Assembly: GCF_029867415.1 (NCBI RefSeq)
Contig: NW_026705234.1
Coordinates: 434,001-498,000, forward strand
From: Vicia villosa
Taxonomy: Eukaryota; Streptophyta; Magnoliopsida; Fabales; Fabaceae
Length of the DNA stretch: 64,000 bases
Reading direction: 5' to 3'
The position numbers were made by a program, and so were the translations under genes. The notes under the pieces are model-generated. The model searched no databases and had not been told where the DNA came from. It was given only the letters and a program-made list of their open reading frames with translations. Each line of letters starts with the position of its first letter. Position 1 is the stretch's first letter. Shown here in pieces: positions 21,107-33,100 of the stretch.

Positions 21107-22889
21107 CCAAAGCTATCCTCACTCTCAGGGGCGGATATAATTATTCTTTTTCAGTTTCAAACCACTCTCTCATCTTCACTCACTCTCTCATCTCTCTCCA
21201 CCATAACCGTTTTTTTAACCACCGTAACAGACTTGAACAAACCGCCATAACCGTTTCATCCATCTTCAACCACTTCTCACCATAACCACTATCATCATCG
21301 AAGCTTCAAGATCTTCTATGGTTATTGCTCATCAAACCTCAACTCACCTCATCATCTTCATTACTGCACCGTCACTCGATTCATTTTCTCTCACCATGCA
21401 ACAACCACGTAACCACCATGCAACAACCATAGCCACCATAACAACCAATCAAAACCTCCATTAACCTCCATCATCTTCATCATTTTTCCTTCATCATCAA
21501 CCTCATTCTTCAACCATCACTGCCACAACAACCGTCACGCTTTGGTCTTCATCAAGAACTCTACATAATCATCATCTTCAACGCGACATTCTCATGAATC
21601 AAGAGGTGATTGTGAGAATCACTCCGGTGCCATTAGTTCGTGTCTTGTGGATTTCCTTTGAATTAAGGTTCTAGAGATGGCCACGGTTTATGCCTTAGAG
21701 GGAGAGTTAGAGGAAACTGATCCTAGATTTAAACTCAGGGCAAGAAATCGAGTCAAAAGGCGTTGGCTTTTTTTCCATTTCCGAGCGCTTTGGCGGCGTA
21801 CCGGCGGCGGCGCTAATTGAAGGAGATGACCGGAGCATCTCCGACTCCGGTAATGTTCATGCATGGTTCCGTTTTTGTTTGATCACGTGGCACACGCTCA
21901 TTGGTTAGCTTCTCCCTTTTTCTTGGCCGCAGCTTTTCATTTTGTTTTACTTGCAATTGATTGGAAACTGTGTGTCACATTCTAATTGGCCCTTGTGATA
22001 TTTTTGTCTTCTAGTAGTTTAAGTGATATGTTGACCCATTGATATAACATTACTAGTCAGTTTTTGTCACGTTGCATTTTAATAATAAACCCTATAGCAA
22101 AAATCATGTGAATAAATAACCATTACATAAAAATGAAAAAGAGATGGAAAGAAGTGTGAGTGTTGGGCCTCACACGTGACGGGCCTGAATTTGCTTCTGG
22201 AATCACACCTATGCTCTGCCAATGCACCTCTATGCCTCTGACTGGGCTTTAACGCCACTGTTAATGTTCACACCCCCGGTTTGAAGCCAATGCGCCAGTT
22301 GTACATAAAATCAGTTCATTCCACTTTTACTAATTCACCCCCCTTCTGACTAAAAAAAAAAGCAAATAAAAATAGTTTTATTTCTCTTATTCTTTTGCAT
22401 GTTAATTCTTTTTTACTCAAATAAATATGACAAAAAATATGTTTTTTACTCAATTAGAATTTCTAGGAATAATTGTTTCTTTTAGATTCTTAATTGTTGA
22501 TTTCTTTGAATTTTGATTGGTTCTCACATAGAAAATAAATAGTTTCTTTTAGTTTCAATTTTTGGAAATAGCTTTAAATATGAATAAAAATAGTATTGTT
22601 TGTGAATATTTTCTTTAATAGTTTAGGGTTTTATTTCTCTTATTTTTGTGAATATTTTTTAATACTTTGTGAAATGCCTAAAATGCCCTTAGATGTTAAA
22701 CATTTCTTTTTAGTTAGTGTTCCCTTTAGATTTTAGTTTAGATCTTAAATAGGATTTAGTGTATAACATTAGATTAGAGAATAGGTTAGTTCCCCTTTCT
22801 CATTTCTTTTCTTTTTCAACATTAAAAAACTTAATAAATACTGATAAGGATCATACCGTTACTTTCTTTCTTTTCGTAGTAGGAAAGAA

Positions 22890-23095
22890 ATGATTGGGGC
22901 GTAGGCCCCGATGTATGTTCTTTTCTACTTAGCGGAAGAGAAATGATTGAGGCGTAGGCCTCGGTGTATTTCTTAATCGCCATTTAGAGAAACGATTGTG
23001 GCGTAGGCCTCGATGTGCATTCTCTAAATATTCAAAAAACTGTATTTCTTAACCAATATTTAGAGAAACGATTGTGGTGTAGACCTCGATGTGCA
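22890..23095 (+). repeat. Four palindromic 'GGCGTAGGCC' repeats in the element C LTR
   Basis: 'gattg(g/a/t)ggcgtaggcc(c/t)cg(a/g)tgt' occurs four times with spacings of roughly 45-70 bp; the last copy is mutated. The arms around 'gta' are inverted (ggggc/gcccc, gaggc/gcctc), so each can form a small hairpin. The second LTR has the same set at 33688-33893. Confidence 0.75.
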
Positions 23096-23793
23096 TTCTC
23101 TAAATATTCAAAAGACTTTTTCTTGGTATGATCTGAATCACAAATAAATTCCCTTAAAAAATACTCAACCAGAAAACATTCAAAATGATTAATAAAGGCT
23201 TTGACTTAAAACAGAGTAAGGAAGCGATGCGAAGCCCTGTAGAGGGTCTTCGTCATCGTGGAATTACAATAAAAGACACAAACCAAACTCTTGCTTTTCT
23301 TTTGCCTTGTTAGGCACCTAAGAACAAGTTAAGTCCTTTCCAAAATTAGGCGTATAAGTCTCCAAAGGTCGAGCATCGTGGATTGTGACCTTAACCGCTG
23401 TTCAACTAAAAAACACAAAACAAATGGAAACTATGGAGCCGAACTACGGTCGCTCTGATTCCTTGTAAGGGATACGTAGGCATTGGGTCGCGGGGCCTAA
23501 GCGAGCACACTTGTAAATATTTCCTTCTTTTCCCCGTGTTTCTTTCGCATTCATTCGCATTTAGTTTTAGACATTAGACACCCTTTAGATAGAAACAAAC
23601 ATAGGTGGATACCATCGAGTACGATGGGCGTGAGGGGTGCTAACACCTTCCCCTCGCGTAACCGACTCCCGTACCCTATTCTCTGGTCGAAAGACCTTGT
23701 TTTTATTTTGAGTTAGGTTTTCTGATATTCCTTTCCCTTATGGGATAAATATATTAGTGGCGACTCTGATTCCATTTTCGCGGTAGCGACAGC

Positions 23794-23811
23794 TGGCGAC
23801 TCTGCTGGGGA
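23794..23811 (+). promoter_or_regulatory. Primer binding site of element C
   Basis: 'tggcgactctgctgggga' starts two bases after the LTR. A terminal TGG pairs with a tRNA CCA end. From memory this sequence resembles the tRNA-Arg-type site of Ogre elements; the tRNA assignment is not checked. Confidence 0.65.
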
Positions 23812-24500
23812 TGTGATAGACCTGTGCTGGTCCATTCTTAGCGAGTCGATCCTAGCCTTTGTTTGTTTCTTTTTTTTTTTGGGTGTTTTTATTTCTCTGT
23901 ATATTGTTTACATCCTGTATATATATGTTTGCATATCATGTTTATTTTCTGCTTGCATGTCATATTTACTCTCTCGCATTCTGGACTATATTATGGGTCC
24001 CCGTGGGGGCCACATATTTTCTCTGTTTGCAGGTTGGGTGGGATGTTCTATGAGGTAAAAGGCCCAATACCCAGGCCAGAGTTGACACATAGGATACCTA
24101 GGATAGAGTGGATAGTCATGACGCCGATGAGATGTCAGGTCTTGTCTAGCGCGATCATGAGACCCACGCCCAGTCGAGGTCCAAATGGGGTATCATTGTT
24201 GGCATGTAGATGCAACAATGGTGGTACCTTAGGAGGACTGATAACGCTGGTTGCCACTTTGACCTACCCTGACCTAGATTCACCTGTGAGTGGGGAGGGA
24301 TATACATGACAGGTACCGTTGGTGACTATTATATTCTGTTGGTGACTATTGGTTCTCCTGGTATTCAAAAAGGTGTCGAACCTTTGATCTCATGACATTT
24401 GACCTACCGAGGCTTTACATCAGTTATTCAGAGGATTGTACAGTGGTTACTAAGATTATATGGACCTTGATCCCATGCTTTTGCATTGCATAACATTATC
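23812..24500 (+). other. Leader region of element C
   Basis: It follows the primer site. A 148-codon open frame (23863-24309) begins in T-rich sequence and has no family resemblance. I treat the region as untranslated leader of the Tat/Ogre-like element. Confidence 0.5.
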
Positions 24501-27500
24501 ACTTTATCCACTTCATTTGTGGGGGATTCTAAAGTCTATTTCCAAAAAATAAAAGATGAAAAAAAATAGACAAAAATAAAAGATGGAAAAGAAAAAAGAA
24601 AAGATACTATATGCAACAAAAAAAAAGAATAAAAGAGGAACAAAAGTTGATGAAAAGACTTTAGGATCCCTTAGAAATGAAACATGCATTGATACTATCA
24701 TGCATTTCATAGTTCTCTCAGAAGCTTATGAGGGCCCTTTCTACTCAAATGCTAACTTCAACAACAAAATGACTTCTCACCGCTATGTGCTTGAAAGTTA
24801 ATAATGGAACAATTCCGTGAGGTTTTGAATAAGACGAGGACAGAAATGGGGATTGACGTGAATCAGTGTATGGAGGCTACCCAAGGTTTCTCTCTTAGAC
24901 CAGAAGAATTGAGACAGGTTCCTCAAAGGCTAAATGTGAATGTTAATCTTACATCAAGGGAAGTTCTTATGAATCAGAATGTTTGAGTACTGTTGCGATT
25001 CCTATTACTGTTAAGGAGGGAACCCATCATGAGAATAATTTGGAAATTGAAGTCTTCAAGTTTTCGATCATTGAAATGAAAAAAGGTTCCACCTCTTGGA
25101 GAAAAGGTTGAAAATCATAAAAGGTCGTGACTCCGTTGAGTTAGACATTGCGTGTTTGTACCTAGTGCCTGATATCAAAAAAAAAAAAACTGCAAGGATC
25201 ATTTACTCTCACTCCGAATGGTTTGGATATTGAAGCTAAAGTGATAATCATCTCTTGTACATATGTGGAAGTTGCTTGGGGCTCCCGATTGAGGGATAAG
25301 CAAGACATTGTCTATCTTGAGTATTGCACCATTTGCATGCTCGAATCCCTAAAGCATTACAAATTCTTGTGCAACTACATCAGAATATTTTGCCATATGG
25401 TAATCAAGAGTGTTCTGCCGAGGCATTTCTCATTCTCAAGTTGTTGCTTCATATCATATGTCACCTCTTCCTGGAATTTTCTTCTCAGTGGCCTTTGCTC
25501 GTCAACAGAGAAAGAAAGAATATGAGAAATAAACCGATGTAATTTCAGTGCCTTGTGCTCAGTTACATCCCTGATTGTTGGTATTTCAGTTGGTATTTTG
25601 GGTGTTACTCACCACATATAGCTCTCTTGAGTTCAATGATATGCAATATTCTTTCGATCATGATGGTGATTACCGTTCTAATATCTACGTTTGGGGCTCC
25701 CGACCGAGGGATAAGCAAGACATTGTCTATCTTGAGTATTGCACCATTTGCATTGCTCGAATCCCTAAAGTAAGGCAAAAAACGCACCACTATTGTACAC
25801 CTTTGTTGGAATATTCTTTTGGGAAGTAATCTAAAGTGTGTGGAAGAAACATATGATAATGTTAAGTGGCTACCATGCTGGGGCACCTAGCCATTCAACT
25901 GAAGGTGGTAGGACATTCAAAGGCAGAATTCAAGTCCTCGTTGATTTCGGAATAACCACAATCCACTCCAAGAGGTTTATGCACAAATGGAAGTCTCAAA
26001 GAGGTATCAAAGCTGCAGAAAACATTCAAGAGCAATAAGTCCATACGGAGTCAAGTCTCCTCAACAATGGCATTCATTTAAGTTCTTTATTGCATTCTCA
26101 TTGGTAACATTTCATTGTTTGTTTAAGCATTGCTAGCATGTAAGAACTTGTTAATTGTCAAATGAAAATCATAATACATTGTTTATGTTTGTCTTGAAGT
26201 AATCCATTCATTTTCAAAAAAAAAAAGTTTTTGGCATTACGATACCAACTTTATTAATCTCTTGCTTAGGCAACGAGCGGAGGGAGAATGATGACAATAA
26301 AAATGCAAAATCCCTAATTGTGTGTTTTTGAATAAAACCCTACTGATGATGTACAGGCATTGTTTCAAATCCCCAAACACCGGAGATATAAGGGAGATAG
26401 ACCCTCGTCAACCCCTTTGAGCCTTGAAGTAGGAGTTTCTTTTCTGTTCAGAAAAACCCTTAATTTTAACCCTGGGGCAGGGTAGTGTTCATTTAACTTG
26501 ATCAAGTGTTCAAAACTCATAAAGGATATGCATCCAAGGATACAACAATGGTTATCCTTCAAAAGGTTGAGGAATGTCAAAACCGCAATGGTTATCCTTC
26601 ACCTACCAAGAGGACAAAAGATGACGATACCGCAATGGTAATTCTTCATCAATCAAAGGTGTGAGGCAGTCACAATCATCTCCCAAAAATTAAATACAAT
26701 GCGAGGTCACACGACTTATTCAAAAAAAAAAAAGAGAAAAAAAATGGCAAAAATGAAAAGAAAAGGAAAAAAGGATGAAAGAAAAATATAGCCATAAAAA
26801 GAAAAAATAATGGTGAAAATAAAGCAAAAACAAGGTCGTGTGACAATGAATCAGAATAATAAAAGGTGAGCGACTGCCATGTCCAAAAAACCTTATTGAT
26901 TCCTCAACCATCTTAAAATTCCTTGTGAGGGATGAACACTCATAATTGAGTTAACTGGACTTAGGAGTGGAGAACATCACGAAGGGGGTGGGCACCAAAT
27001 AATTTTGAGCCTAAAAATCCTTTGTTTCTGAAAACCGTGAACCAGGCCAAGTTACAACCCTTAAAAGTCCTAATTGAAGTAGGGTTTATTTCGAAAGCGC
27101 ACTCCAATGAGATAGCGTTTAGCTGACTCCCAATGAAGCGTAACACATATCTATGTTGGTATTGTATGCCCGCTTTACATTTCATTCACAAGAAGTGGCC
27201 ACCTCATTGCATAAAAAGTTTTAAACTTCAAGACTAGCATAGGCTTTGTATTAGAATCGTCATTCTTAGAATTAACATTCTTTTGCGTACAAAACATTTG
27301 CTTAAACATCAAGAAAGTTTCCATTGTGAGAATCCATGAAGATCTTAACCACGTCCAAGTAAAAGAGACTTGAGAACTCCGTAGAGAAAAAAAAAAGAAA
27401 TCATTATCAAAGCAAGTTGTCTGAATACTCCGTTGAGCATATGCAGTTTGATTGAGTATCCTTGAGGGGAAGAGTTTGAAGACTCCATTGAATATGATAA

Positions 27501-27570
27501 AGTTGCTTCCATAGTTTGGTGGACTTCAAGGGAAGTAGACTTGAGGATTCTGATAAGATGTACATAATCA
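24501..27570 (+). other. Element C interior, no recognisable gag-pol
   Basis: Only short broken frames. A 60-codon frame at 24804-24986 (MEQFREVLNKTRTEMG...) stands where Gag would start and could be a vestige, but the match is too weak to assert. Lysine-coding A-rich runs (24540-24640, 26720-26830) are simple sequence. An approximately 82-bp phrase ('ggggctcccga..gagggataagcaagacattgtctatcttgag') is repeated at 25277-25358 and 25692-25773. No RT, integrase or RNase H motif found. Confidence 0.6.
25277..25358 (+). repeat. 82-bp direct repeat in element C (copy 1)
   Basis: Closely matches 25692-25773 with four or so differences. The copies lie 415 bp apart. Origin unknown; it could mark an internal duplication in a decayed coding region. 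Confidence 0.75.
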
Positions 27571-27574
27571 GGGG

Positions 27575-27740
27575 CAGTCACGACGAGGAATCTCTCTCGT
27601 GAGTTCAGCCTATCTGGGGCAAGCAAATCAAGGTGTGACATCTCAAATTCAATCAATCTGGGTTAATCAAGTCGAGGAATCTCTCTCTTGATTTCAAGCA
27701 ATCTGAAGTAGTGACGTCGAGGAATCTCTCAAACTCACTC
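27575..27740 (+). repeat. 'gtcgaggaatctctc' short repeats in element C
   Basis: 'g(a/t)cgaggaatctctc' appears near 27588, 27675 and 27716, with shared 'caatct.gg' phrases. They are diverged short repeats ahead of the larger arrays. Confidence 0.6.
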
Positions 27741-28035
27741 AATCTTGGGCAGTTACGTCAAGATTCGAAAAACCTCTTCAAGGATTTGTTGATCAAGGGA
27801 AAGAATATTTCAAATAATTGAATATGCCGGGGCAGAATTTTCTCAAGTAATGGTGGTGTAAGGATCCTTTCGAGGCAAATGCCTTCGTTAAATCAGATAC
27901 CTTCTTAAGTCAGGCAGCCTGGGGCATGACCTTTTTGGTTTGTATTGAAGAAACCATCATTCACTTGTAAAGTGCAGTTGGCCATCATAGAGTGGAGAAG
28001 TATCATAATGCTTTTCCCCAGCAAGTTACTCTCTC

Positions 28036-28282
28036 CCCAAGCATAGGAGTTTATTTCTCCTAAGAGTTGATTCCATTCCTCAAGCATAGGAGTTTATTTC
28101 TCCTGAGAATTCATCCTCCCCCCAAGCATAGGAGTTTATTTCTCCTAAGAGTTGATTCCATTCCTCAAGCATAGGAGTTTATTTCTCCTAGAAAAGTCTC
28201 TCCCCGAGCATAGGAGTTTATTTCTCCTGAGAATTCATCCTCGCCCCAAGTATAGGAGTTTATTTCTCCTCGGAGTTGTTCC
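28036..28282 (+). repeat. Six-copy 'ATAGGAGTTTATTTCTCCT' hairpin array
   Basis: 'caagcataggagtttatttctcct' recurs six times at roughly 35-47-bp spacing, alternating with 'aagagttgattccattc' and 'gagaattcatcct'. AGGAG and CTCCT are complementary across a TTTATTT loop, so every unit encodes a small stem-loop. Confidence 0.85.
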
Positions 28283-28822
28283 AATCATCCCATAAAGAGT
28301 TCCTTATCTGAATTTCTCATCCCCAACAGGATGAATTGAGGGAATCTCCTCAAGCTAAAAATTCTCCGAGCAATGGCATGTGGTGAGAAGTTAGAAGTTA
28401 GTCCTTAAGTCAATAAGGAAGATGCATATCTTGCAAGTTAAAGTCCGATATCTATTGGCACCCCCACAGAGTTCTTAACACTAAGGGGATTCTCCCTGGT
28501 GTTTACCTCTCCCGAGGTCGGAGATGAAGCTCGATCACAAGTCAGTGGAATATTCTCTAAAGGGCCCTCGTTATTTCTGCATATAGTAATCATTGCATTC
28601 ACATTGCATCTACAAAAACGTGTAGCATTTCCATGAATATGGAGCATTACGCCATGGAAAAATCAAACATGCATCAATGCATAATCCAGTTTGTATGTGC
28701 TTCCAAGGCACAAAATAATATATTCCCAGAAGAAGTCTTGTCCTCCTCCTCCAAGGTGGATTGGATGCAAAGTTAGTCCTCATTAAGATCATGTTTCATT
28801 GGTCAGTTTTCAACTTGCCGTG

Positions 28823-29515
28823 TTCAATAAAGTCTAACTAAGGTTAGCACCCCCTTTTTTTCTAAAGTCTAACTAAGGTTAGCACCCCCTTTTTTCTAAA
28901 GTCTAACTAAGGTTAGCACCTCCTTTTCAAAGTCTAACTAAGGTTAGCACCCCCTTTTTTCTAAAGTCTAACTAAGGTTAGCACCTCCTTTTCAAAGTCT
29001 AACTAAGGTTAGCACCCCCTTTTTTTCTAAAGTCTAACTAAGGTTAGCACCCCCTTTTTTCTAAAGTCTAACTAAGGTTAGCACCTCCTTTTCAAAGTCT
29101 AACTAAGGTTAGCACCCCCTTTTTTCTAAAGTCTAACTAAGGTTAGCACCCCCTTTTTTTCTAAAGTCTAACTAAGGTTAGCACCCTCATTTTTCTAAAG
29201 CCTAACTAAGGTTAGCACCTCCTTTTTCTAAAGTCTAACTAAGGTTAGCACCTCCTTTCTCTAAAGTCTAACTAAGGTTAGCACCTCCTTTTTCTAAAGT
29301 CTAACTAAGGTTAGCACCTCCTTTTTCTAAAGTCTAACTAAGGTTAGCACCTCCTTTTTCTAAAGCCTAACTAAGGTTAGCACCTCCTTTTTCTAAAGTC
29401 TAACTAAGGTTAGCACCTCCTTTTTTCCAAAGTCTAACTAAGGTTAGTACCTTCTTTTTCTAAAGTCTAGCTACGGTTAGCACCCTCTTTTCAAAGTCTA
29501 ACTAAGGTTAGCAAT
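28823..29515 (+). repeat. About 21-copy tandem array of 'aaagtCTAACTAAGGTTAGcacc' units
   Basis: Units of about 33-37 bp share 'aaagtctaactaaggttagcacc' and differ in the following C/T run (cccccttttttt, tccttttc and so on). CTAAC-TAAG-GTTAG is an inverted repeat. About 21 copies by eye. In Tat/Ogre elements this position, between pol and the 3' LTR, is the known hypervariable region that can seed satellites. Confidence 0.92.
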
Positions 29516-29935
29516 TTGGTTGAGTCGTCCAAGGATGGTTCTTCCTTGTGGAGTCACGCTACGGTTGTGCCTTCTTTTCAAAGTCTAACTAAGGTTAGCA
29601 ATTTGGTTGAGTCGTCCAAGGATGGTTCTTCCTTGTGGAGTCACGCTACGGTTGTGCCTTCTTTTCAAAGTCTAACTAAGGTTAGCAATTTGGTTGAGTC
29701 GTCTAAGGATGGTTCTTCCTTGTGGAGTCACGCTACGGTTGTGTCTTCTTTTCAAAGTCTAACTAAGGTTAGCAATTTGGTTGAGTCGTCTAAGGATGGT
29801 TCTTCCTTGTGGAGTCACGCTACGGTTGTGTCTTCTTTTCAAAGTCTAACTAAGGTTAGCAATTCGGTTGAGTCGTCTAAGGATGGTTCTTCCTTGTGGA
29901 GTCACGCTACGGTGGTGTCGCCTCTTCTTCAAGTC
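29516..29935 (+). repeat. 87-bp higher-order tandem array following the short array
   Basis: Five units, each combining the 'caaagtctaactaaggttagcaa' monomer with 'ttggttgagtcgtccaaggatggttcttccttgtggagtcacgctacggttgtg'. Because 87 is divisible by three, a 140-codon frame stays open across it; that frame is a by-product of the period and not a gene. Three decayed monomers follow to about 30012. Confidence 0.9.
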
Positions 29936-30012
29936 TAACTACGGTTAGCACTCTCCTTTTCAAGTCTATCTAAGGATAGCAATCTTTCCAAAGTCTAACT
30001 AAGGTTAGCAAC

Positions 30013-30168
30013 TTGTCTGGCCCACCTTTGATACTATTCAACACCTTTGCTTTACCACAGAATGCAAATTGTGATGGTACTTTTGGGTATTCAATCCACT
30101 TACACCTCTCATGTCCAGAACTTGTGTCGTTCGTACATTCAGGTTCAAGAAGATTGAATAGGGGCAGT
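30013..30168 (+). other. End of element C interior with polypurine stretch
   Basis: Unique sequence between the array and the 3' LTR. 'agaagattgaataggggcagt' just before the LTR is the only purine-rich stretch and the likely, imperfect plus-strand primer. Confidence 0.5.
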
Positions 30169-33100
30169 TGTTGCACCCCAAAATTTGCCCATTTATTTAT
30201 TCCTGATTGGCTTTCACATCACATTCATATGCATACTTCATATAGTCCATTCATCCAATACATTTATTCATACCATTGTTACTATCCAAGAAAACTGATG
30301 AAGAAGAGTTTCTATGTATGAGACATCCGGGATCAAAGGAGAGAGATTGAGAGTCTGACTGCACAATACCATTCCCATAGAAGTTCTCCTAAAGATCGAG
30401 ATTTCATTCTCGCCAAAGCAAGGCTCTGATTAAAGGATATGAGCTTCAGATTCATCAAGATCGTCAAATTAGGGTTTTCGCCCAAAGTCAACCCTGTTGA
30501 CTTTCTGAGCAATGCTTAATCAGAAAAATGGTTGCGGTTGCAAAAATATGGATGTCTGAGAGAAACATCATATACTGGAGTTCTTTGGTTGAAAATTGAT
30601 TGAGAATTGGATCAGAAGAGGATTAATCAGAAAATGCACCTGAAATTGGAAAGAATCGGAAAAGTTGACTTTTTGGTCAAAAATCAGGGTCAAATGTCAA
30701 ATATTGACTTTTGGTGGAAAATCGGTCAAAGAAAGTCAATGGAAAAGAATAAAATCAAGAAAATGCAAAAGGTTACCAAATATGGAAATTAGTTGAAAAA
30801 TGAAATTTCCAAAAGTGGAAGTTTCTAAACTTAGAAAAATTCTTGAAAGGTTGAAGATTTGGTTGACTAGCTCACTTCATGCAGATATTGCACGCATCTC
30901 AAGACATTTTTTCAAGACAAGCCCAACATAAAAAATGTTCAAATCATGGCCCGCTACAAATTTGTAGTTGGAAGTTTTTTCATTTGAAGTTTAGATCAAG
31001 AGTTATAAAGGTTTGAAGATTGAAGAAATTCATTTGTGCAAGTCATATTGCTGGGCAGAATTTCCAGGTCACGGGCAGCATTTTCACAAACACGTGGCGT
31101 GCCTTTTTGGAACTTGATTATAAGGAGCTAAAGATACGCATTCAACTCAATCTCAGTGTCTACATACTCTCCTCCATGATTTCTTTCAATTGGCATCAAA
31201 ACCATGGCCATTGGATGTGTAATGAATGAGTTGGAATGACTCAAAGTCGTGACCTCACCAAGACATATTTTGGCCAAGGCAGAGGCCAAATCCCTGGGCA
31301 TGCGCAAGCAATTTATCGAGCACGTGGTACGCCATTTTCAAACCATTTTTCTAGATGCTATGAAAACTTTTAGGATCATAATGAAGCATCAGTATGTTCT
31401 ATGCCATGCCCTCCCTCTAGTAAGCAAAGGAACATTCAAATTGGATATTTGGTTGCCAATCTATTGAGCTTTAAAGTCAGGATCCTGAAACTGCATTTGG
31501 TTGGTATCCAGGCAAAGTTTCGCGCACGCGATGCCTCAGTTGTGACACAACATGATTGAGGTCGTTTTGCTCATGCTTCCAGGCACTCTCTCGAGGAGCT
31601 TTCAACATCAAACTTCTTCTATCCAATGCCCTCTTCATATTGATCTTGAGTCTGAATCAAGTGGCGACCTACGGCATAAAATATAGTGACCTAAAGTGCA
31701 CTACATGAACACATTCGCCGGGAGTGTCGACGTGATATAGTTGCAGCATGGTGCCATCATAACATTAGCATGGGTCCACACTTATTACTACAATTGCTAT
31801 GCAGTTTGCTGTACATGCGGAAAGCCAAGAGTATCTACCACACGATGCACTCTCTCCATGCAACCTCACCATAATACCATACACACACATAATCTCTATA
31901 TAAGCCAAAGCTATCCTCACTCTCAGGGGCGGATATAATTATTCTTTTTCAGTTTCAAACCACTCTCTCATCTTCACTCGCTCTCTCATCTCTCTCCACC
32001 ATAACCGTTTTTTTAACCACCGTAACAGACTTGAACAAACCGCCATAACCGTTTCATCCATCTTCAACCACTTCTCACCATAACCACTATCATCATCGAA
32101 GCTTCAAGATCTTCTATGGTTATTGCTCATCAAACCTCAACTCACCTCATCATCTTCATTACTGCACCGTCACTCGATTCATTTTCTCTCACCATGCAAC
32201 AACCACGTAACCACCATGCAACAACCATAGCCACCATAACAACCAATCAAAACCTCCATTAACCTCCATCATCTTCATCATTTTTCCTTCATCATCAACC
32301 TCATTCTTCAACCATCACTGCCACAACAACCGTCACGCTTTGGTCTTCATCAAGAACTCTACATAATCATCATCTTCAACGCGACATTCTCATGAATCAA
32401 GAGGTGATTGTGAGAATCACTCCGGTGCCATTAGTTCGTGTCTTGTGGATTTCCTTTGAATTAAGGTTCTAGAGATGGCCACGGTTTATGCCTTAGAGGG
32501 AGAGTTAGAGGAAACTGATCCTAGATTTAAACTCAGGGCAAGAAATCGAGTCAAAAGGCGTTGGCTTTTTTTCCATTTCCGAGCGCTTTGGCGGCGTACC
32601 GGCGGCGGCGCTAATTGAAGGAGATGACCGGAGCATCTCCGACTCCGGTAATGTTCATGCATGGTTCCGTTTTTGTTTGATCACGTGGCACACGCTCATT
32701 GGTTAGCTTCTCCCTTTTTCTTGGCCGCAGCTTTTCATTTTGTTTTACTTGCAATTGATTGGAAACTGTGTGTCACATTCTAATTGGCCCTTGTGATATT
32801 TTTGTCTTCTAGTAGTTTAAGTGATATGTTGACCCATTGATATAACATTACTAGTCAGTTTTTGTCACGTTGCATTTTAATAATAAACCCTATAGCAAAA
32901 ATCATGTGAATAAATAACCATTACATAAAAATGAAAAAGAGATGGAAAGAAGTGTGAGTGTTGGGCCTCACACGTGACGGGCCTGAATTTGCTTCTGGAA
33001 TCACACCTATGCTCTGCCAATGCACCTCTATGCCTCTGACTGGGCTTTAACGCCACTGTTAATGTTCACACCCCCGGTTTGAAGCCAATGCGCCAGTTGT

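Larger units (their letters stand above)
19371..23791 (+). repeat. 5' LTR of element C (4421 bp)
   Basis: TG ('tgttgcacccc') to CA ('gcggtagcgaca'). Non-coding. It includes a TATA box at 21099-21106, CCATAACC/CATCATC-rich sequence after it (21185-21550), four 'gcgtaggcctcgatgt' repeats (22890-23095) and the conserved 3' block. Near-identical to 30169-34590. Confidence 0.92.

Noticed and set aside
23863..24309. 148-codon frame in element C
   Set aside because: It begins in T-rich leader sequence with a low-complexity hydrophobic start and resembles no Gag. More likely untranslated leader.
28823..29515. CRISPR-like alternation of a constant repeat with short variable spacers
   Set aside because: The variable parts are only C/T-run length variants, and the array is a eukaryotic retrotransposon tandem repeat.
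29516..29938. 140-codon open frame with five repeated 29-residue units
   Set aside because: The frame exists only because the 87-bp satellite unit is divisible by three and lacks stops. It sits inside a non-coding array.
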